Positions 53,048-62,169 of a DNA stretch of 64,000 nt are shown in pieces; positions within the stretch are counted from its first letter, which is position 1; each line of letters begins with the position of its first letter. Where the stretch lies: contig NZ_LJOD01000013.1 in the NCBI RefSeq assembly GCF_001295265.1, positions 1-64,000 on the forward strand, read 5' to 3'. The notes under the pieces were generated by a model. It was not told where the DNA came from. It saw nothing but the letters and a program-made list of their open reading frames with translations, and did not search any database. A program made the translations under genes and the position numbers. Source of the stretch: Chryseobacterium indologenes. GTDB taxonomy: Bacteria; Bacteroidota; Bacteroidia; Flavobacteriales; Weeksellaceae.

Positions 53048-53055
53048 TAATTTTG
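53048..53055 (+). promoter_or_regulatory. -7 element of M1 peptidase copy 2
   Basis: TAATTTTG, full match to TAnnTTTG; start site near 53062, leader about 19 bases with GGAGA just before the ATG. No TTTG at -33. Confidence 0.5.
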
Positions 53056-53080
53056 ATACCAATTTTTAAAAAATGGAGAC

Positions 53081-54946
53081 ATGAAAAGACTTCTTTATGC
53101 CCTGACTGTTGCTGCTTCCATGCAAATGGTCTCTGCTCAGGAACTGTATATGCCGCGAAATATTAAAAAGGCGTATGAAAAAGGAACCCGGGATATTTCC
53201 GGAGCACCCGGAAAAAATTACTGGCAGAATAAAGGAGTTTATAATGTAGAGGTAAAGGTAGATGCCGGTACAAAAACAGTTTCAGGAAAAGAAACGATTG
53301 TATACAGCAACAACAGCCCGGATCAGCTTAATGAGCTGGCAATAAGATTTGTGAATAATCTTCATAAACCACAGTCTCCAAGGTCCGGTTTTGTTTCAAA
53401 AGATTTTTTGTCTTCAGGGCTTCACATCAAATCATTCATAGTGAATGGTGAGAAATATAACATCAATAGTGATGACTGGAGTACTGTTGAAAAGGTAAAG
53501 CTGAATTCACCTCTTAAAGCAGGTTCCAAAGCTGAAGTAAAAATTGAATGGGAGTATCCGCTTTCAGTACAGAGTGGGAGAGAAGGACAGATTGATCCTG
53601 AAACGTTTTTTGTTGCGTATTCTTTTCCGAGAATATCAGTTTATGATGATTACAACGGATGGGATATGGTGCCCCATTCAGACAGACAGGAGTTTTATAA
53701 CGATTTTAATGATTACAGCTTCAGCATAACAGCTCCAAAGAACTTTGTGGTCTGGGCAACAGGAGATTTCCTTAATCCCGATGCTGTTCTCCAGCCGGAA
53801 TATCTGAAAAGGTATAAAAGTTCATTGAAAAGCGATAAAGTCGTACACATTGCCACTGAACAGGAAATGAGGTCCGGTAAAGTAACCAGACCCAACAAAT
53901 GGAATGTCTGGAAGTTCAAAGCCAGCCATATCACAGATTTCTGTTTTGCATTAAGCAATCATTATGTTTGGGATGCAGCAAGCGTTCAGCTTAAAACCAA
54001 AAGAGCAAGTGTGCAGGCTGGTTATAAAGCAGGAGCTAAAGATTTTGAACATTATGTAGACTGGATGCGTTATAATCTGGACTGGTTCTCTAAAAACTGG
54101 CCGGGCGTGGAATATCCTTATAATGTAATGACGGCCATCCAGGGATATGCCGATATGGAATATCCAATGATGATTAATGATACCAGCATTCCGGATGATT
54201 TTCAGGATGCAAGGCTCACTGCAGATCATGAAATAGCGCATACCTATTTCCCTTTTTATATGGGAATTAATGAAACCCGGTATGCCTTTATGGATGAAGG
54301 CTGGGCAACGACACTGGAATACCTTATCGGAATTGATGAGAACGGTGAGGCTGCCGCAAAAGAATTTTATAAGAACTTTAGGGTGAAGAAATGGATCAAA
54401 GACCCATCCGCGGAACAGGACCAGCCGATCATTACCATGAGTACACAGGTAAGCGGTGCCGGCTACGGAAACAATTCCTATGTAAAAGCTTCTCTTTCTT
54501 ATCTGGCACTGAAAGATTATCTGGGAGACGAGCTGTTTAAAAAAGCTTTACATCATTATATGAATAACTGGAACGGAAAACATCCTGTTCCGTGGGATTA
54601 TTTTAATTCTATGAGCACCGGATCCGGTAAAAACCTTACCTGGTTCTTTCATAACTGGTTTTATACGAATAATTATATTGATTTAAAAGTAAAAGAGGCT
54701 TCACAGCTTAATGATCTTCTTACGGTAAATGTTGATAATGTAGGCGGATTTGCCATTCCTTTTGATGCTCTTCTGAACTATGAAGACGGAACAACGGAAA
54801 AACTGCATTTTTCACCTGCTTTATGGGAAAAAAATCAGAAACAGACAGACCTTGTTATTCCTATAAAAAAGAAAGTAAAAGCTGTTACTTTGGACGGAGA
54901 TCTTTTTATGGATTATACACCGGAAGATAATACGAGATCTTTATAA
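53081..54946 (+). CDS. M1 family metallopeptidase, secreted (copy 2)
   Basis: 621 residues. Signal peptide MKRLLYALTVAASMQMVSAQ. N-terminal domain VSGKETIVYSNNSPDQLNELAIRF; the substrate loop is ADMEYP, the zinc motif HEIAHTYFPF and the third ligand in FMDEGWA. Related to copy 1 across the whole length (shared YSNNSPD, WF..NWF and GxxxPxP segments) but clearly diverged. Exported peptidase of unknown substrate. Own promoter and terminator. Confidence 0.9.
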   Translation: MKRLLYALTVAASMQMVSAQELYMPRNIKKAYEKGTRDISGAPGKNYWQNKGVYNVEVKVDAGTKTVSGKETIVYSNNSPDQLNELAIRFVNNLHKPQSPRSGFVSKDFLSSGLHIKSFIVNGEKYNINSDDWSTVEKVKLNSPLKAGSKAEVKIEWEYPLSVQSGREGQIDPETFFVAYSFPRISVYDDYNGWDMVPHSDRQEFYNDFNDYSFSITAPKNFVVWATGDFLNPDAVLQPEYLKRYKSSLKSDKVVHIATEQEMRSGKVTRPNKWNVWKFKASHITDFCFALSNHYVWDAASVQLKTKRASVQAGYKAGAKDFEHYVDWMRYNLDWFSKNWPGVEYPYNVMTAIQGYADMEYPMMINDTSIPDDFQDARLTADHEIAHTYFPFYMGINETRYAFMDEGWATTLEYLIGIDENGEAAAKEFYKNFRVKKWIKDPSAEQDQPIITMSTQVSGAGYGNNSYVKASLSYLALKDYLGDELFKKALHHYMNNWNGKHPVPWDYFNSMSTGSGKNLTWFFHNWFYTNNYIDLKVKEASQLNDLLTVNVDNVGGFAIPFDALLNYEDGTTEKLHFSPALWEKNQKQTDLVIPIKKKVKAVTLDGDLFMDYTPEDNTRSL

Positions 54947-54950
54947 ACTG

Positions 54951-54980
54951 AAAAACCTGAACAAATAGTTCAGGTTTTTT
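54951..54980. terminator. Terminator between M1 copy 2 and the M43 protease gene
   Basis: Perfect 12-bp stem AAAAACCTGAAC / GTTCAGGTTTTT with an AAATA loop; usable from both sides. Confidence 0.9.
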
Positions 54981-54999
54981 CTCAATATTGGGTCTGATT

Positions 55000-55998
55000 T
55001 TAATAAAGTCTTAATCCAGATCTTGGACCGGAAGCAGCTACTACAGCCTGCATTCTCTGCTTCTGATTGATGGTAAACATATGCATTGCTCTGTCATCCA
55101 CATAATCCATGTAATTCATGAACATCTGAGAACGGCTTACCCCGCTGCAAGCCCGGTTGAGAGGATAAGATGGAACCCCGTAATTAGGGCCGGGAGAAAG
55201 GGGAGTGTCATTAGAATAATCTGTCTGGCAGCCTGCGTCTGATGATCCCCAAAGATGTGGAAGATTCAGGTAATGGCCTACCTCATGAGTAGCAGTTCTT
55301 CCCAGATTGAAAGGAGCTGAAGTTCCTGATCCGGTTCCGATGTAAGGAGCTGCAATCACAACACCATCCAGGGATGATGAAATGGTTCCCGGATAATAAG
55401 CGTAACCAAGAATATTGTTAGTCATTTTATTAACAATCCAGATATTCAAATAATTGTCTGGTGAAGTGGCTGCAATTCCTGTGCTTGCTGTTTTCATCTT
55501 ATTCAGATCCGGATTCCATAGGGTAGTGTTGCTTTGCTTTCTGACAACTTTTGCCAGCCTGAAGCGAATTTTCGTATCTCCGGCTTTTACAGAGACAAAT
55601 TCCGCAGGAGTATTGTTAATATCCGAATTGGTAGCTCCGTAATCTCTGTTCAGAACATCAATCTGAGACTGAAGCCTTGTGTCAGAAACATTTTCGGAAG
55701 CTGTTTTATACAGTACATTGAATACAACAGGTATTTCTACAGTTCCATCGGCTAATACCTTACCTACCTTAATGTTGTTAATGTGATCTTCAGTATATTT
55801 TTCAATAGCGGTAACTCTTGCACGGGCCTCGGGATCCTTGCTTAAAATCTCATCCCTCATTTTGTCGGAAGGACAGATTCTCTTATTGGAAACCTGTGTT
55901 GATTGCGGCTCTGTTTCTGAAGATTCGTTGTTTAGGTTCGTGTCGTTGCTGCAGGAGGCAAGAAAGAATATTCCGGCTCCTAATAGAACTCTTTTCAT
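55000..55998 (-). CDS. M43-type zinc metalloprotease, lipoprotein
   Basis: 332 residues. Lipobox MKRVLLGAGIFFLASC, then an acidic SNDTNLNNESSETE stretch. Catalytic HEVGHYLNLPHLWG (HExxHxxGxxH) near residue 240 and Met-turn MNYMDYVDD near 300, as in pappalysin-like cytophagalysins (M43B). Cys residues before and after the zinc site could form disulfides. The acidic run after the lipid Cys suggests surface exposure, where it would act on external proteins. Convergent with M1 copy 2. Confidence 0.9.
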   Translation of the reverse strand: MKRVLLGAGIFFLASCSNDTNLNNESSETEPQSTQVSNKRICPSDKMRDEILSKDPEARARVTAIEKYTEDHINNIKVGKVLADGTVEIPVVFNVLYKTASENVSDTRLQSQIDVLNRDYGATNSDINNTPAEFVSVKAGDTKIRFRLAKVVRKQSNTTLWNPDLNKMKTASTGIAATSPDNYLNIWIVNKMTNNILGYAYYPGTISSSLDGVVIAAPYIGTGSGTSAPFNLGRTATHEVGHYLNLPHLWGSSDAGCQTDYSNDTPLSPGPNYGVPSYPLNRACSGVSRSQMFMNYMDYVDDRAMHMFTINQKQRMQAVVAASGPRSGLRLY

Positions 55999-56255
55999 AT
56001 TATTTTTTTAAGTGGTTTGTACCGCTAAATTATAATATAAAAAAATAATATGCAAAATAAATTTACAATATTTTATATATATCGCATAATACCCTTTGTA
56101 TTATTGAATTTTATTTACCTTATTGTTGTTTTTATTGATTTAAATGTATTTCAGGTAAACATAACCAAATATTTTAATTAAAAATTTATCTTTATAAAGT
56201 GATATATTATGAATTAAATAAAAAAACGATTGAATTTTTCCGGAATATTTCATGA
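55999..56255. other. AT-rich intergenic stretch
   Basis: 257 very AT-rich bases between the M43 gene and the NarL-type regulator gene, both on the minus strand. It should hold the promoter of the M43 gene and the terminator of the regulator operon, but no consensus element or strong hairpin was recognised. Confidence 0.4.
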
Positions 56256-56897
56256 TCAGTTGGCAAAACCGTTTTTGATGGCAAAAACAGCAAGACCTAC
56301 CCGCGTTTTGAGATCTAGTTTATCACATAGCTGATCACGATAGCTTTCCACTGTTCTCGGGCTGCAGCACATTTTATCTGCGATTTCCTTATAGCTCAGT
56401 TCAGTTACGGTATATTTCAGGAATTCCTTTTCACGGTCTGAAATTCTTACCGAATTTTCAGTGTCTGGCTCTTTTCCGATATTGGAAAAAATAATCTTTG
56501 AAGCCCATTCAGGATAGAAAAAGCCTTCGGAGTTTAATTTGATCAATGCCGTTTCCAGATCTTTAGGGTGGGTATTTTTTAATAAATATCCTTTTGCTCC
56601 GTTTTTGATCATTTTGATAACGCTGTTATCGTCCCCCTGCATGCTGAGTGCCATCACTTTGATGTCCGGATGGTTTTTGGTAAGCCACGCTGCCGTTTCA
56701 AAACCGTTCATAATCGGCATACTGATGTCTAAAAGAATAATATCCGGAATCTGGCTGTTGTTTTCCATTTTCTGGATCAGGTCTTTACCATTTTCACATA
56801 CATAAATAACTTCAAATTCACTGAAGTTTCCTATGATGCCTTCCAGAGCTTTGGCAATAAGAATGTGATCGTCAACAATCACTATAGTTTTTTTCAT
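56256..56897 (-). CDS. NarL/FixJ-family response regulator (system 3)
   Basis: 213 residues. Receiver with DD (9-10), Asp57 in ILLDISMPIMNG and KNTHP (Lys near 107); C-terminal LuxR HTH (about 150-210) SDREKEFLKYTVTELSYKEIADKM with CCSPRTVESYRDQLCDKL. Overlaps its kinase gene by 4 bases. Targets unknown. Confidence 0.92.
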   Translation of the reverse strand: MKKTIVIVDDHILIAKALEGIIGNFSEFEVIYVCENGKDLIQKMENNSQIPDIILLDISMPIMNGFETAAWLTKNHPDIKVMALSMQGDDNSVIKMIKNGAKGYLLKNTHPKDLETALIKLNSEGFFYPEWASKIIFSNIGKEPDTENSVRISDREKEFLKYTVTELSYKEIADKMCCSPRTVESYRDQLCDKLDLKTRVGLAVFAIKNGFAN

Positions 56898-57679
56898 GGC
56901 TGTTTCTTTAAAATAATATTGAGCGAGGTACCGGTGTTTTCCTTACTTTCAAATTTGAAATCCGCTCCTATAATGGCTGCCCTGTTTTTCATATTAGTCA
57001 GCCCGATACCATTGGATGTCGTCTGGGTACTGTCAAATCCAATACCATCATCCCTGAGATTGAGCTCCCAGAGAATATTTTCAGAAGTATTCAGGTTGAT
57101 AAAAATATTTTTGCACTTAGCGTGTTTGATGCTGTTTTGAATGAATTCCTGTGTAATTCTCAGCAGTACATTTTTATGGACAAACCCCAGATCAAGCTGT
57201 TCAAAATTGTGATCAAATGTGATGTGGCACCTTTGAAAAGCATTGGTATTATCTACCTCTTCCTGAATCAAAGTTACAATTTCCTTTTGGTTTATGTTAT
57301 CATCAGTCAGAGTTTTTGAAAGGCTTCTGAGGTCCTGAAGTGACTGGTTGATGATCTGGGAAACCTGGTCAATTCTCTCACTTACTTCAGGTACTTTGTT
57401 TTCATAAAGGAGCTGTTGGGTATAAAGGCTTACAAGAGTCAGCTTTTGTCCGATATTATCATGAAGCTCACGGCCGATCTGCTGCATGGTAGCCTGCTGA
57501 ATCTCCAGCTGGGTAGCCAGAAGTTCGCGTTTGTGGATTTCATTTTTTATTTCAATTTCATTGATATATTCTCTTTTGCGCTGCTTGTATTTTCTGATGT
57601 AGATAATTACTGCTACAACAAACAGCACAAAAAAGATGTTAAAGAGAATAATAGTTATGATGAGCTCTGTTTTCCCCAT
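56894..57679 (-). CDS. Sensor histidine kinase, HisKA_3 type (system 3)
   Basis: 261 residues. Only one transmembrane helix (about 6-29) with hardly any periplasmic part, so it has no sensor domain of its own. Dimerisation helix with phospho-His73 in RELHDNIGQKLTLVS, ATP-binding domain with ENTGTSLNI and DDGIGFDSTQ. The start overlaps the preceding membrane protein gene by 25 bases. A partner must supply the signal. Confidence 0.9.
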   Translation of the reverse strand: MGKTELIITIILFNIFFVLFVVAVIIYIRKYKQRKREYINEIEIKNEIHKRELLATQLEIQQATMQQIGRELHDNIGQKLTLVSLYTQQLLYENKVPEVSERIDQVSQIINQSLQDLRSLSKTLTDDNINQKEIVTLIQEEVDNTNAFQRCHITFDHNFEQLDLGFVHKNVLLRITQEFIQNSIKHAKCKNIFINLNTSENILWELNLRDDGIGFDSTQTTSNGIGLTNMKNRAAIIGADFKFESKENTGTSLNIILKKQP

Positions 57680-58305
57680 ATGAATGAAATTGAAAATAAA
57701 AGATACATAATAATTCCGGTGATCAGAAAATAATTAAAATAGAGGTTCCAGAGTTCTTTATACTCGCTGAGAAGGCTAAAGAAGGTCCAGAACGGTAAGG
57801 TTCCGATATAGAATAATGTAACGCCTAGGTTTATGTAGAACATCTTGTTTCTGCTGAAATTTAAAATTTCGGATGAATTGACCTGCTTATAATATTCCAT
57901 AATCACCAATACCATCAGAATAAGGCAGCCAAAGGTATAATTGAATGAGAAAATTATTTTTTTGCTGGTAAAGAAAAACTCACTGGGTAAAAAAGAGAGT
58001 AAATACAAAAATGACAGACTGTAAAATAATTGGGGTTTTCCAAAAGATTTTGCAGCATACAACCAATAGAAAAAAATAAATTCTACAGGAATCACAAAAT
58101 AATTAAAAAACTTTGGTTTGTCATACTCTATAAGATGGTGTCCCCATTTTCCCATTGCCTCACAAAGGAACATCAGAACAAGATACAAGGAGAAATACCT
58201 CCAGGAATGATCTTTTTCGCGGTTATAGTAAAAAAGAGAGATAATGGCAGCAAATGCTTCTGTCCAGATTAAAGATTCCTGTAGTAATTTCTGAAAATCA
58301 GTCAT
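57655..58305 (-). CDS. Multi-pass (about 7 TM) membrane protein, possible signal partner of system 3
   Basis: 216 residues with about seven hydrophobic segments (for example YFSLYLVLMFLCEAMG, FFNYFVIPVEFIFFYWLYAA, YFNYFLITGIIMYLLFSISF). No family recognised. Its 3' end overlaps the kinase gene by 25 bases, so both are made together. Since that kinase lacks a sensor domain, this protein may sense for it (inference). Confidence 0.7.
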   Translation of the reverse strand: MTDFQKLLQESLIWTEAFAAIISLFYYNREKDHSWRYFSLYLVLMFLCEAMGKWGHHLIEYDKPKFFNYFVIPVEFIFFYWLYAAKSFGKPQLFYSLSFLYLLSFLPSEFFFTSKKIIFSFNYTFGCLILMVLVIMEYYKQVNSSEILNFSRNKMFYINLGVTLFYIGTLPFWTFFSLLSEYKELWNLYFNYFLITGIIMYLLFSISFIWGKQSSS

Positions 58306-58336
58306 ATATAGTATTACGTAAAATGAATTAGCTTAA

Positions 58337-58882
58337 TTAAAAACTTTGCACTTTAGGGTCTGATGGAGGAGCCAGGGTTCCGTGATTTTCAGCAAACGTA
58401 GTACCAGGGAATGTGCTGCCTTTTGATTTTGAAAACAAAGCCATAGATTTTCCTGCTGCTTCGTTGGACGGGTTAAAATCATAGTCAAGCATCTCACCAT
58501 TTTCATCCGCTTTTTTCAATGTAGGAACCATTACAAGCGTATGTCTCCCGGCATATTCTTTTTCCACAGGATGATCGGCCATGATATCCCATTCTTCTGC
58601 TTTTGGATAGGCTGCATAGTAAAAACGGATTCCCATTTCTTCATCTGAAACGTCAGGATTCCCGTTTCTTATCTCATCTTCCATTGCTGCTATAAAGTTT
58701 TTCAGCTTGGGAAGGTCAAACCAGATTGAGTTGGAGTCAATAATGCCTAAACCTTTGTTAACCATATTCATCTGGTTGTTTCTATAGTTATTGATAAGTG
58801 TCTGAACAAGATCTGAGGCGATTGTATTTGTTCCGCGGGCAGCTGTCAAAGCATTATCTTCTGGAGTAATTTTTGTCTTCAT
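58337..58882 (-). CDS. Conserved protein of unknown function
   Basis: 181 residues, soluble, no signal peptide. Segments: TSDLVQTLINNYRNNQM-like helix near 20-40, WFDLPKLKNFIAAMEDEI, GIRFYYAAYPKAEEW, GRHTLVMVPTLKKADENGE. The FYYAAYP...HTLVMVPT pattern recurs in Chryseobacterium-type genomes in my memory but without a function. Lies 31 bases upstream of the 7-TM gene, so it may belong to the system 3 operon. Confidence 0.7.
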   Translation of the reverse strand: MKTKITPEDNALTAARGTNTIASDLVQTLINNYRNNQMNMVNKGLGIIDSNSIWFDLPKLKNFIAAMEDEIRNGNPDVSDEEMGIRFYYAAYPKAEEWDIMADHPVEKEYAGRHTLVMVPTLKKADENGEMLDYDFNPSNEAAGKSMALFSKSKGSTFPGTTFAENHGTLAPPSDPKVQSF

Positions 58883-59052
58883 AACGTAGTTTTATAGTAA
58901 AATGTTAGTTGTAACTGCAAATTTCGTAAAAAAACAACTTAAATAAATGGGTTTTTCCCTGTTTATTTACCGGGTTTTTACGGATTGTTAATTTCGATTA
59001 TTGGATTTGATTTAGAAAACAGAATGGAAGACTTTAGCGGAAGAGAGAATAA

Positions 59053-59081
59053 AAAACGGAGAAATTATTTTTCTCCGTTTT
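59053..59081 (-). terminator. Terminator of the GG-leader peptide gene
   Basis: Minus strand stem AAAACGGAGAAA / TTTCTCCGTTTT, 5-base loop, then TT; 3 bases after the peptide stop. Confidence 0.85.
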
Positions 59082-59084
59082 AGT

Positions 59085-59243
59085 TTAAATACATGGATAT
59101 CTTTTCGGGTCCCTGCAGATATTTCCGGTTGAACAGCAAAGGCCTCGCGGGCAGTTCATATTGATATCACACTCTGTAATTACCGCAGCTGCACCGCCAC
59201 TGATGTTCTTTAATTGATTTCTTTTTAACTTTTTCATATTCAT
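59085..59243 (-). CDS. Double-glycine leader, six-cysteine small peptide (bacteriocin-like)
   Basis: 52 residues, too short for usual gene callers. The leader MNMKKLKRNQLKNISGG ends in a double glycine as in peptides cleaved by peptidase-C39 ABC exporters. The core of 35 residues has six Cys arranged C-x5-C-x4-CC-x5-C-x7-C (TECDINMNCPRGLCCSTGNIC, then RDPKRYPC), the order of inhibitor cystine knots; CPRGLCCS..G.C also recalls hevein-type chitin-binding loops. A terminator follows at once, which supports a real gene. No exporter gene is adjacent. Start either at ATG 59243 or 59237. Confidence 0.78.
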   Translation of the reverse strand: MNMKKLKRNQLKNISGGAAAVITECDINMNCPRGLCCSTGNICRDPKRYPCI

Positions 59244-59343
59244 TTTCTTTGAGTTGATAATTCGTTAGAAAGATAAAGATAATAATAATTCACTTAATTT
59301 GGATAAATAAACTAAATGAAGTGATGAGTTTGTTTGTATTGTA

Positions 59344-59377
59344 AAAAATAAGTGCTGCAGAATTGAGCTGCAGCACT
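59344..59377 (-). terminator. Terminator of clpB
   Basis: Minus strand stem AGTGCTGCAG / CTGCAGCACT, 7-base loop, then TATTTTTTAC; 36 bases past the clpB stop. Confidence 0.88.
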
Positions 59378-59412
59378 TATTTACAAAAATAATATATATG
59401 AAAAAAACTACT

Positions 59413-62007
59413 TTATTGTTCAGAAGGTCTGAAAACAAGACCGGTTTCATCAAAATAATCTAAAGTGATACGGTCTCCGTCATTCACGTTTCCGGCAAGA
59501 ATTTCTCTCGATAATTTGTTAAGAACTTCCTGCTGGATTACTCTTTTTAAAGGTCTTGCTCCGAAAGCCGGATCATAGCCTTTATTCATCAGGTAATCCA
59601 CGGCATCCTGAGTGGCGGTCATAATAATGTTGCGCTTAGCAAGCATATCATTAAACCCTCTCAGCTGATACTGAACAATTTTTCCGATTTCTTTTTTTCT
59701 CAGAGGCTGGAATAATACCACCTCATCAATTCTGTTCAGGAATTCCGGACGCAGGGTCTGTTTAAGAAGATCAAAAACTTCATCTTTGGTTTTATCCACA
59801 ATCTCATCCTGGTTTTCATCCGTAATATTTTCAAAATTTTCCTGGATCAGATGCGAACCTAAATTCGAGGTCATGATGATGATGGAATTCTTAAAATTCA
59901 CAACACGGCCTTTATTATCCGTCAAACGTCCGTCATCCAGAACCTGGAGCAGGGTATTAAATACATCAGGGTGGGCTTTTTCAATTTCATCCAGAAGAAC
60001 TACAGAATAAGGTCTTCTTCTTACCGCTTCAGTAAGCTGTCCGCCTTCATCATATCCTACATATCCCGGAGGCGCTCCTACCAATCTTGAAACACTGTGA
60101 CGTTCCTGATATTCACTCATATCAATTCTCGTCATGTTATTTTCATCATCAAAAAGGAATTCTGCCAGTGCTTTGGCCAGCTCTGTTTTACCAACTCCGG
60201 TTGTACCCAGGAACAGGAAAGATCCGATTGGTTTTTTATCGTCGCTCAGCCCGGCTCTGTTTCTTCGGATAGCATCTGCTACCGCCTGAATAGCTTCATC
60301 CTGGCCAACAACCCTGTGGTGAAGTTCCGCTTCAAGGTTCAGGAGCTTCTCTCTTTCAGATTGTAACAGCTTTGTAACAGGAATTCCTGTCCATTTTGCA
60401 ATCACTTCAGAGATATTTTCAGAAGTAACCTCTTCCTTGATAAGCTCATTCTGATGGTTCTGCATTTCAAGTTCCACCTTGCTGAGCTCTTCTTCTTTTT
60501 CGCGGAGTTTTCCGTACTGGATCTCTGCTACCTTTGCATAATCTCCGGCTCTTGAAGCTCTTTCTGCTTCCAGTTTCAGAGATTCAATATCTTTTTTAAT
60601 CTGAGTAAGATCTTCACTTTTCTGTTTTTCTTTCAGCCACTTGGCATTGATCTCGTTTCTTTCTTCTGAAATTTTGGCAATATCTTCCTTCAGGTGATCA
60701 ATTTTTGTCTGGTTACCTTCTCTGGAAATAGCGGCTAATTCAATTTCAAGCTGCATCAGCTTTCTGTCCAGTACATCAAGCTCCTCCGGTTTTGAATTGA
60801 TTTCCATTCTCAGTTTTGCAGAAGCTTCATCAATAAGGTCAATCGCTTTGTCCGGTAAAAAACGGTCCGAAATATATCTCTGGGACATTTCAACGGCTGC
60901 AATAATTGCCTCATCTTTGATTCTCACCTTGTGGTGGGCCTCATATTTATCCTTAATCCCACGAAGAATGGAAATTGCAGATTCCGTATCCGGTTCTTCC
61001 ACCATTACTTTCTGGAAACGTCTTTCCAATGCCTTGTCTTTTTCAAAATACTTTTGGTATTCATTTAAAGTGGTAGCTCCAATAGCTCTCAGCTCACCTC
61101 TTGCCAGGGCTGGTTTAAGAATGTTGGCCGCGTCCATAGCGCCTTCTCCGCCTCCTGCTCCTACAAGAGTGTGGATCTCATCAATGAAAAGAATAATCTG
61201 TCCATCAGACTTGATGACTTCATTCACAACGGATTTTAAGCGCTCTTCAAATTCACCTTTATATTTGGCTCCGGCGATAAGAGCTCCCATGTCCAATGAA
61301 TATAAGGTTTTATCCATGAGGTTTTCCGGAACGTCACCACTGATAATTCTGTGTGCAATCCCTTCAGCAATAGCCGTTTTACCTACCCCTGGTTCACCGA
61401 TAAGGATAGGATTATTCTTTGTTCTTCTGGAAAGGATCTGAAGCACTCTTCTGATCTCTTCATCACGTCCGATTACCGGATCCAGCTTTCCTTCGGCAGC
61501 CAGCTCATTGAAGTTTTTGGCATATTTATTTAACGATTGATAAGTTTCTTCTGAACTTGCAGAAGTAGCTTTGCTTCCTTTTCTTAGCTCTTTAATAGCT
61601 CCCTCCAAAAGATTTTTGGTTACACCCATATCTTTAAGCATTTTGGAGACTTCAGAAGAGGTTTCCAAAAGGGAAAGCCATAAATGCTCAATCGTTACAA
61701 ACTCGTCACCCATTTTTTTAGCGATGTTGGGAGCATCTAATAATACTTTGTTAGCAGATTGTGATAGATAGATATTTCCTCCCTGTACTTTAGGAAGCCT
61801 TTCTATGCTTTCACGGTTTCGCTCTCTTACAAGATTGGCGTCTGCTTCAGACTTTTTTAGTAAAAAAGGCGATATGTTTTCATCAACCTGGAAAATACCT
61901 TCCAGAATGTGTTGCGGTTCGATACTCTGGTTGCCGAATTCCATTGCAGTCTGCTGTGCTGCCTGGATGGCTTCCTGTGATTTTACAGTATATTGGTTTA
62001 AGTTCAT
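59413..62007 (-). CDS. clpB: ATP-dependent disaggregase ClpB
   Basis: 864 residues. ClpN repeats (1-145), first AAA+ with GEPGVGKTAIAEG and FIDEIHTLVGAGG, long middle coiled coil (about 400-530), second AAA+ with LGTTGVGKTELAKALA, and the GARPLKRVIQQEV C-domain. Hexameric, works with DnaK to rescue aggregated proteins after heat stress. The leader of about 120 bases carries a 10-bp inverted repeat. Monocistronic. Confidence 0.96.
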   Translation of the reverse strand: MNLNQYTVKSQEAIQAAQQTAMEFGNQSIEPQHILEGIFQVDENISPFLLKKSEADANLVRERNRESIERLPKVQGGNIYLSQSANKVLLDAPNIAKKMGDEFVTIEHLWLSLLETSSEVSKMLKDMGVTKNLLEGAIKELRKGSKATSASSEETYQSLNKYAKNFNELAAEGKLDPVIGRDEEIRRVLQILSRRTKNNPILIGEPGVGKTAIAEGIAHRIISGDVPENLMDKTLYSLDMGALIAGAKYKGEFEERLKSVVNEVIKSDGQIILFIDEIHTLVGAGGGEGAMDAANILKPALARGELRAIGATTLNEYQKYFEKDKALERRFQKVMVEEPDTESAISILRGIKDKYEAHHKVRIKDEAIIAAVEMSQRYISDRFLPDKAIDLIDEASAKLRMEINSKPEELDVLDRKLMQLEIELAAISREGNQTKIDHLKEDIAKISEERNEINAKWLKEKQKSEDLTQIKKDIESLKLEAERASRAGDYAKVAEIQYGKLREKEEELSKVELEMQNHQNELIKEEVTSENISEVIAKWTGIPVTKLLQSEREKLLNLEAELHHRVVGQDEAIQAVADAIRRNRAGLSDDKKPIGSFLFLGTTGVGKTELAKALAEFLFDDENNMTRIDMSEYQERHSVSRLVGAPPGYVGYDEGGQLTEAVRRRPYSVVLLDEIEKAHPDVFNTLLQVLDDGRLTDNKGRVVNFKNSIIIMTSNLGSHLIQENFENITDENQDEIVDKTKDEVFDLLKQTLRPEFLNRIDEVVLFQPLRKKEIGKIVQYQLRGFNDMLAKRNIIMTATQDAVDYLMNKGYDPAFGARPLKRVIQQEVLNKLSREILAGNVNDGDRITLDYFDETGLVFRPSEQ

Positions 62008-62060
62008 ATTTTTATATTTTTTGTAATGATATGTTCAGGTTTAATTTTTTTAAAAACATC

Positions 62061-62090
62061 AAGAAACTAAATTTTAAGGCTTAGTTTCTT
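62061..62090. promoter_or_regulatory. Inverted repeat in the clpB leader
   Basis: AAGAAACTAA and its exact complement TTAGTTTCTT, 10 bases apart, 54-83 bases upstream of the clpB start. It lies downstream of the predicted start site, so it could be a repressor operator or an RNA hairpin that responds to temperature. It is not the CIRCE sequence. Confidence 0.55.
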
Positions 62091-62132
62091 AATGCCATCA
62101 GTTATTTAATCATTTAATCGATTACCTTATCG

Positions 62133-62162
62133 CAAAAACTGTTCAATTATTAAATTTACAAA
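62133..62162 (-). promoter_or_regulatory. Putative clpB promoter
   Basis: Minus strand TTTG (62162-62159), 18 bases, AGTTTTTG (62140-62133). The -33 is perfect, the -7 lacks the TA. Start site near 62126. Confidence 0.45.
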
Positions 62163-62169
62163 AAATACG

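Noticed and set aside
62061..62090. CIRCE element (HrcA operator) before clpB
   Set aside because: Sequence and spacing differ from the CIRCE consensus (TTAGCACTC-N9-GAGTGCTAA).
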